NCBI RefSeq assembly: GCF_000745315.1
Contig: NZ_JQNQ01000001.1
Location: forward strand, 744,001 to 808,000
Direction of reading: 5' to 3'
DNA: 64,000 nt
Source of the DNA: Salegentibacter sp. Hel_I_6
GTDB taxonomy: Bacteria > Bacteroidota > Bacteroidia > Flavobacteriales > Flavobacteriaceae
In this document: piece by piece, positions 60,021 through 64,000 of the stretch
Layout of the letters: the number at the start of each line of letters is the position of its first letter
Numbering within the stretch: the first letter of the stretch is position 1
Program-made: the position numbers and the translations under genes
Notes under the pieces: model-generated
Seen by the model: only the letters and a program-made list of their open reading frames with translations
Databases searched by the model: none
What the model was told of the DNA's origin: nothing

Positions 60021-61873
60021 TCGAGTAGACGGCTCCGCCGTTAATTGACGGAGTGCGCCTCTCACACCACCATACGTACGGGTCTCGTATACGGCGGTTC
60101 GATAATGAAACTTATCGATTATAGTATTCGATTAAACCAACATAACCTTTCATTTTTAAGCGTTTTATGGTAATAGTGGTACGCAAGATAGGACTCTGGG
60201 CTACAGCCCAGCCGCCCATTCGGGTGCGACTCCAGGCATAGGCTTGATCTGGATTAATACCCAATCGAATAAGGTTTTTCCGTTTTCGTTCGGGCTTTTT
60301 CCAGTGATGCCAGATGCAATACCGTAAACGATTCCTTAGCCATTCTTCCAGCTTCTTAAGCTTTCCCTGAATGGATGCCGGTTTAAAGTAATTGATCCAG
60401 CCCCTTAACAATAAGTTGATGCTGTGGATACGTTCTTCAAAGCTTGCAGGAATTGTCTTTTTGGTAATATATTTAAGTTTTGACTTAAATATTTCCCATT
60501 TTGACGCTTCTGCCACAAGCTGGTATTTGGCCTTTTCTCCTTTCTTGTAGGTTGGTACAAAACCAAATCCCAATACCTTAAAGGTTAAAGGTTTACGTAT
60601 GCCACTTTTCTCCCTATTGATTGGAAGCCGGAGTTTGTCCCGGAGAAATTTGTAGATACTATTACCTACGCGTTTCGCAGCGGGTTTACTTCGAACGTAA
60701 ATACTAAAATCATCGGCATATCTTACATAGCGGTGTCCTCGCTTTTCCAGTTCTTTATCCAGCTCATTGAGCAGAATATTGGAGAGCAAAGGACTTAAGG
60801 GAGAACCTTGCGGGACTCCTTTCCTGCGTTTATGCAACTTGTCGTTAATTTGTATCGGAGCTCTTAAAAATGACCGCAATAACTTTAAAGTAGCCCGGCA
60901 TTTTACCTTTTTGAATATCAAGTCTAACAGTACATCGTGGGCCACTTCATCAAAGAAGCTCTTTAAATCAATATCGACGATGTTTTGGTAGCCAGAATTG
61001 ATATTTTCAAGGCTCTGTGCAACGGCTTGATGGGCATTGCGGTTTGGTCTGAATCCATAACTATAATTTTGAAAGGCTGGCTCAAATACTGGTTGCAAAA
61101 CCTGATGTAATGCTTGCTGAAATACCCTGTCGACAACCGTGGGAATACCGAGTAAACGTTTCTTCCCGTTGCTTTTTGGTATTTCAACTCCCAGTATTGG
61201 AGCCACCTGATATTCCCCTCGTTCTATCTGCCGGGCGTATTGTTTACCGTGAGCTTTTAGAATAGATTGGAGTCCTGTTATTTGGACGTTATCTATACCT
61301 GCTGCTCCTTTGTTGCGATACACCTGACGGAAGGCTTGGTTTAGGTTCTTTTTACTTGTTAATTCTTTAATCATTAATACTAAAACAAATTTGTTGTCTC
61401 GCTTGATCGAAGGCTATTATTCTACCGGAAGGCTATCCGTAACATAAAATAACTCCAAGGTTCATTAAAGACCATTATCGTTCAGTCCTTCACCGGCTTA
61501 TCAGGTGACCGGCTACTATGACTTCGGCTGACTTCTCCATCAAGCCATCCCGTGGCTATGGAGATCTCCCCAGGTAAGAACATCTTCTTTCCCCTGATTC
61601 CTGCCGGATCTACTACTTCGGTATTCATTTCGAAAGAAATGTTTAGGACATCACAATGATGTGCTTGCTCATCCAACCTTGTAGCCTCATATCCGGTTCC
61701 TGTTCGTCAGCACCAGGGTTTGTAGTCCCGCTTCCTTCAGTCCCAACTTCGCAGTTGGCAACCTTGCGGCTTACTAATGGTTCAAGGCGTCACCCCTGCC
61801 CATAAGGGACTTGCACCCTTTAGATTAATCTTTTACCTTTCGGTAAAAGAAAAGATGCCCATGCTGGGCACAC
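60020..61873 (-). ncRNA. Group IIC intron 3 (complete, 1854 nt)
   Basis: Same boundaries and length as intron 1, with nearly identical sequence. It sits in attC-like site 3 at TTGT^T. The flanking exon bases differ from site 1 (TATATCTTGT instead of TATATTTTGT on the minus strand), which shows a separate insertion rather than a duplication of the whole locus. Confidence 0.88.
60112..61374 (-). CDS. ltrA: Group II intron reverse transcriptase/maturase (intron 3)
   Basis: The 420-residue protein equals that of intron 1 apart from one residue near position 177 (INDKLHK in place of INGKLHK). All reverse transcriptase blocks, the YADD motif and the maturase region are intact. It is a second active-looking source of intron mobility in this array. 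Confidence 0.93.
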   Translation of the reverse strand: MIKELTSKKNLNQAFRQVYRNKGAAGIDNVQITGLQSILKAHGKQYARQIERGEYQVAPILGVEIPKSNGKKRLLGIPTVVDRVFQQALHQVLQPVFEPAFQNYSYGFRPNRNAHQAVAQSLENINSGYQNIVDIDLKSFFDEVAHDVLLDLIFKKVKCRATLKLLRSFLRAPIQINDKLHKRRKGVPQGSPLSPLLSNILLNELDKELEKRGHRYVRYADDFSIYVRSKPAAKRVGNSIYKFLRDKLRLPINREKSGIRKPLTFKVLGFGFVPTYKKGEKAKYQLVAEASKWEIFKSKLKYITKKTIPASFEERIHSINLLLRGWINYFKPASIQGKLKKLEEWLRNRLRYCIWHHWKKPERKRKNLIRLGINPDQAYAWSRTRMGGWAVAQSPILRTTITIKRLKMKGYVGLIEYYNR

Positions 61874-61995
61874 ACAAGATATAAAAACAATGCTTAAATC
61901 AGTCTCAAATCGAAACTTCCTTCTCGCTTGCGGATTGTCCTGCCGACAATCACGGTCGTGCCAGCTCCTTTAGACTTGTATTTATACGGGACGTT
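61874..61995 (+). repeat. attC-like site 3, part downstream of intron 3
   Basis: Begins ACAAGATATAAAAAC and ends GTATTTATACGGGACGTT (61978-61995), with inner hairpin GATTGTCC-TGC-CGACAATC. It is the most diverged of the three. With the end of cassette C (GTACGTTGGGTA) it forms the full site; that end pairs with the start of cassette C (GTTACCCAACATAC) in 13 of 14 bases. Confidence 0.72.
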
Positions 61996-62053
61996 GTAAT
62001 AAATAGCTCAAGAAATAATTAGAAAAATATATTACTAATAAAAACCACGAAAT

Positions 62054-62248
62054 ATGAATCTAAGCAATATGGAAAAAATAGGAATTGGATCTACAGTAGT
62101 TGCTGTTATTTGTTTAATATGTGAGGTTATGGAAATCGAAACTCTAAGTTACATAACGAGATTTGGCAGCTATTTTGCTGCTATTGGAGCATCTATGTGG
62201 TTTTTTGGATATTCTAAAAAACAAAAAACAGAGAAAACTAAAAATTAA
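62054..62248 (+). CDS. Small membrane protein, 64 residues (cassette D)
   Basis: The 64-residue protein has two hydrophobic helices near residues 10-25 and 37-51 and a Lys-rich tail (YSKKQKTEKTKN). An alternative start at 62069 (MEKIG) would remove five residues. No family recognised. Its cassette lacks the expected right-hand end: no sequence complementary to its beginning (GTTGTAATAAATAGC) follows. Confidence 0.55.
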   Translation: MNLSNMEKIGIGSTVVAVICLICEVMEIETLSYITRFGSYFAAIGASMWFFGYSKKQKTEKTKN

Positions 62249-62260
62249 ATATCACATACT

Positions 62261-62921
62261 CATCTGGACCTTAATCAGACCGACTTTACTCTAAAACAAA
62301 TATTGTGTAGATGGACTTTTGAACAAGTTTGGGCAGATGGATTTCACTGGCAGCTTCGGTTTAGGAATCCGTTGAAATCGCTTTTTGTGAATTTCTCTTA
62401 TTCCTTTGGTAGAACAAAACGCAATTTATTACAGCAATCAAATTGGCCAAAACGCAGCTACGATTTTTGAAGCTGTAAAAGAGGAAAATTATGCTAATTC
62501 CCACCGGCTGAATGTAAAGGGCAGTAAATATTTTAGTAAACTAAATACCACGCTTAGTTTGGGAAGCATTTACGCGATTTCCAACCGGGAACAATTGCTA
62601 AACGGGAACCTGGCTGATGTGGAAAACGAAAATTTAGGCTTTAATGTCGATTTAGAATCAGAAGTGACCGACTGGTTGAGCGCCAGTTATACCGGGAATT
62701 TCAGTTTTTTGCAAACGCGTTTTGAAGTAAGAAATTTTGATGAAATAAGAACGCAGCAACACGAGTTAGACTTGTATTTTTATGTTGCAGAGAATCAGTA
62801 TTTCAGTGAAATAATTAAATTAGAAGATCTTGCTGGCAAAATGAGTAGGCAAACGCTGTTTTCAACATCAGATAAACCAATTTCTCGTAACAATTATAAA
62901 ATAAATCTTGAGAATATGCGT
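62261..62921 (+). pseudogene. Fragment of an outer membrane receptor-like beta-barrel protein
   Basis: Two adjoining frames give a barrel-like sequence: first LKQILCRWTFEQVWADGFHW through NPLKSLFVNFSYSFGRTKRN, then, after a frameshift near 62420, SNQIGQNAATIFEAVKEENY and further strands up to about 62900. The style is that of the TonB-dependent-receptor relatives such as the one at 25871. Both ends are missing: the left joins cassette D, the right is cut by IS3. Confidence 0.65.
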
Positions 62922-62987
62922 TGTAAGCTTCCCTTAAAAACGAACTGTTTAAAAGTATAATATATTTTATAACTTTAAACAGTAATT

Positions 62988-63254
62988 ATGAAAAAGAGTA
63001 GATATTCACCACAGCAAATCGCAAAGATTTTAAAGGAATTTGATAACGGAAAAACGGCCGCAGAGATCAGCCGTGAATACGGTATTAGTACAGCTGCATT
63101 CTACAAATGGCGGGAACGCTATGGCGGGATGAATGGCAAAGAGCTTAAGCGCCTGAAGGACCTTGAGGAGGAAAATCGAAGGCTGAAGCAGATGTATACC
63201 GATCTATCCCTAGATCATCAAATGGCCAAAGAAATCATTGAAAAAAAGCTTTAA
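62988..63254 (+). CDS. IS3 family transposase OrfA (second copy)
   Basis: The 88-residue protein is nearly identical to the OrfA at 58416 (AAEISREYG for AVEISREYG, EENRRLKQMYTDL for EENQRLKQMYANL). It ends at the slippery A tract (GAAAAAAAGC). Confidence 0.92.
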   Translation: MKKSRYSPQQIAKILKEFDNGKTAAEISREYGISTAAFYKWRERYGGMNGKELKRLKDLEEENRRLKQMYTDLSLDHQMAKEIIEKKL

Positions 63255-63328
63255 AGCCCTGCCGTAAAAGAACCATTGCCAAAGAACTTACACGTTACGG
63301 TATTAGCAGGGCGTGCCGTGTTTTAAAT

Positions 63329-64000
63329 ATGAGCAAAAGCGTTTTTTATTACAGGCCAATTCCAAAGGACGATACTGCTATCGAAGCGGCCTTACAACAA
63401 AAAGCTAAAGAACATAGCGAAGAAGGCTTCTGGATGGCTTACGATCGTCTAAGGAGTGAAGGCAAGCCCTGGAACCATAAACGGGTGTACCGGGTCTATA
63501 AAAAGCTTGGTTTAAGTTTGAGACGAAAAGTGAAAAAGCGTTTACCTGCCAGGGTCAAAGAACCCCTGGAGGCTCCTATGGCACCTAATCGAAGCTGGAG
63601 TATTGATTTTGTGACCGATGTTCTAGAAAATAAAAGGCGCTTCCGTGGCTTAACCGTAATCGATGATTACAACCAAGAAGCATTGCATATAGAAATTGAT
63701 TTTTCACTACCCAGTAAACGTGTCGTCTGGGTAGTGAACCATTTGATTAATCGCAGAGGAAAACCTCAAAAAATAAGAATGGATAATGGTCCTGAATTTG
63801 TTGCCAAAATAGCTTCCGAATGGAGCCAGATGCAAGAGATCGACTTTCAGTATATTCAACCCGGAAAACCAACTCAGAATGCTTTTATAGAACGGTTTAA
63901 TGGAACATATCGAAGGGGCGTTCTCAATAAGTACCTCTTTGAAAATCTCAATCAGGTAAGGGAACAAACCGAGACCTGGATGGAAGATTACAACAACGTA
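63329..64000 (+). CDS. IS3 family transposase OrfB (second copy, 3' end outside window)
   Basis: From the internal ATG (MSKSVFYYRPIPKDD) the frame is open to the window edge, and in the -1 frame it extends back to about 63242. The first two acidic residues (WSIDFVTD, MDNGPEF) and the Glu of AFIERFNGTYR are present. The last 40 or so residues lie beyond the window. Confidence 0.9.
   Translation, partial: MSKSVFYYRPIPKDDTAIEAALQQKAKEHSEEGFWMAYDRLRSEGKPWNHKRVYRVYKKLGLSLRRKVKKRLPARVKEPLEAPMAPNRSWSIDFVTDVLENKRRFRGLTVIDDYNQEALHIEIDFSLPSKRVVWVVNHLINRRGKPQKIRMDNGPEFVAKIASEWSQMQEIDFQYIQPGKPTQNAFIERFNGTYRRGVLNKYLFENLNQVREQTETWMEDYNNV

Larger units (their letters stand above)
52611..62248 (+). mobile_element. 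Integron-like gene cassette array with three group II intron insertions
   Basis: Four units begin with GTT (52611, 54897, 59442, 61993) and are separated by a conserved site of about 130 nt, each split by a minus-strand group II intron. After removing the introns each site runs from an AAC-containing arm to a GTT-containing arm, with a matching AT-rich stem (TATAAAAAC/GTTTTTATA) and an inner hairpin, as in attC. The end of each of the first three cassettes is complementary to its own beginning. Genes in the array all read on the plus strand. No integron integrase is in the window, so it resembles a cluster of attC sites lacking an integrase. Confidence 0.75.
62922..64000 (+). mobile_element. 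IS3 family insertion sequence, second copy (runs off the window)
   Basis: Begins TGTAAGCTTCCCTTAAAA, the same end as the copy in intron 2, and carries the same orfA and orfB order. The two copies differ by scattered bases, so they are not from one very recent event. Confidence 0.9.

Noticed and set aside
1..64000. CRISPR arrays
   Set aside because: No series of short regularly spaced direct repeats was found; the repeated blocks are intron, IS and attC-like copies.

Overview
The window is from a Flavobacteriaceae-type Bacteroidetes chromosome. The evidence is low G+C, GLPGLI-family exported proteins, TPR-containing hybrid-style histidine kinases paired with NarL-type regulators, a BfmA/BtgA mobilization protein, DUF4494 and DUF1801 proteins, a CruF/CrtD carotenoid gene pair, and many short lipoproteins and 'AQ'-ending signal peptides. 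The genus cannot be fixed from the sequence alone.

Layout. 0-2.2 kb: the 3' end of an HlyD-type adaptor gene and a TolC-type outer membrane gene. 2.2-6.7 kb: a DUF4256 remnant, a two-component system (regulator plus TPR kinase), a tiny lipoprotein, and an M57 (HEIGH) metalloprotease with a strong palindromic operator. 6.7-10.2 kb: a GT2 glycosyltransferase facing a PIG-L deacetylase/methyltransferase fusion and an acyl-CoA dehydrogenase. 10.3-20 kb: small hypothetical genes, a YqcI/YcgG heme-enzyme relative, three paralogous AraC regulators, a DUF3891 protein, an EamA transporter, a FrnE-like DsbA and a Gfo/Idh/MocA protein. 20.3-33.3 kb: an integrated and partly decayed mobile element in tRNA-Leu(UAG). 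It has a tyrosine integrase, a replication-type gene, a DnaC-like ATPase with two in-frame stops and BfmA, and it spans an island of four GLPGLI genes, an outer membrane beta-barrel gene and a 58-residue exported peptide. 33.5-45.4 kb: mostly housekeeping genes (dipeptidase, universal stress protein, amidohydrolase, exonuclease/GIY-YIG fusion, carotenoid genes). 46-47.6 kb: a truncated IS66 element. 47.7-52.3 kb: a second two-component system flanked on both sides by its likely target genes, each preceded by a shared palindrome. 52.6-62.2 kb: an integron-like gene cassette array. 62.3-64 kb: a receptor remnant and an IS3 element running off the window.

The most striking region is 52.6-62.2 kb. 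Three group IIC introns, all on the minus strand, interrupt three copies of a roughly 130-nt attC-like folded site. When each intron is removed in silico the rejoined site reads ...AAC at one end and GTT... at the other, and the end of every cassette is the reverse complement of that same cassette's beginning, as integron recombination predicts. The insertion point on the bottom strand is TTGT^T in all three, the target known for group IIC-attC introns. No integron integrase is present in the window. The cassettes carry a sigma factor with a membrane partner, a multi-pass membrane protein, a small membrane protein, and one segment without a convincing gene.

A second system-level observation concerns the two paralogous TPR-kinase/regulator pairs. 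Each sits next to genes preceded by its own palindromic motif: CCTTACTAAAAGTAAGG for the first, GTGGTTTTACCAC for the second. The first motif recurs about 23 kb away, in front of the exported-peptide/GLPGLI/beta-barrel operon inside the mobile element. This suggests one regulon joining a chromosomal metalloprotease with element-borne envelope genes.
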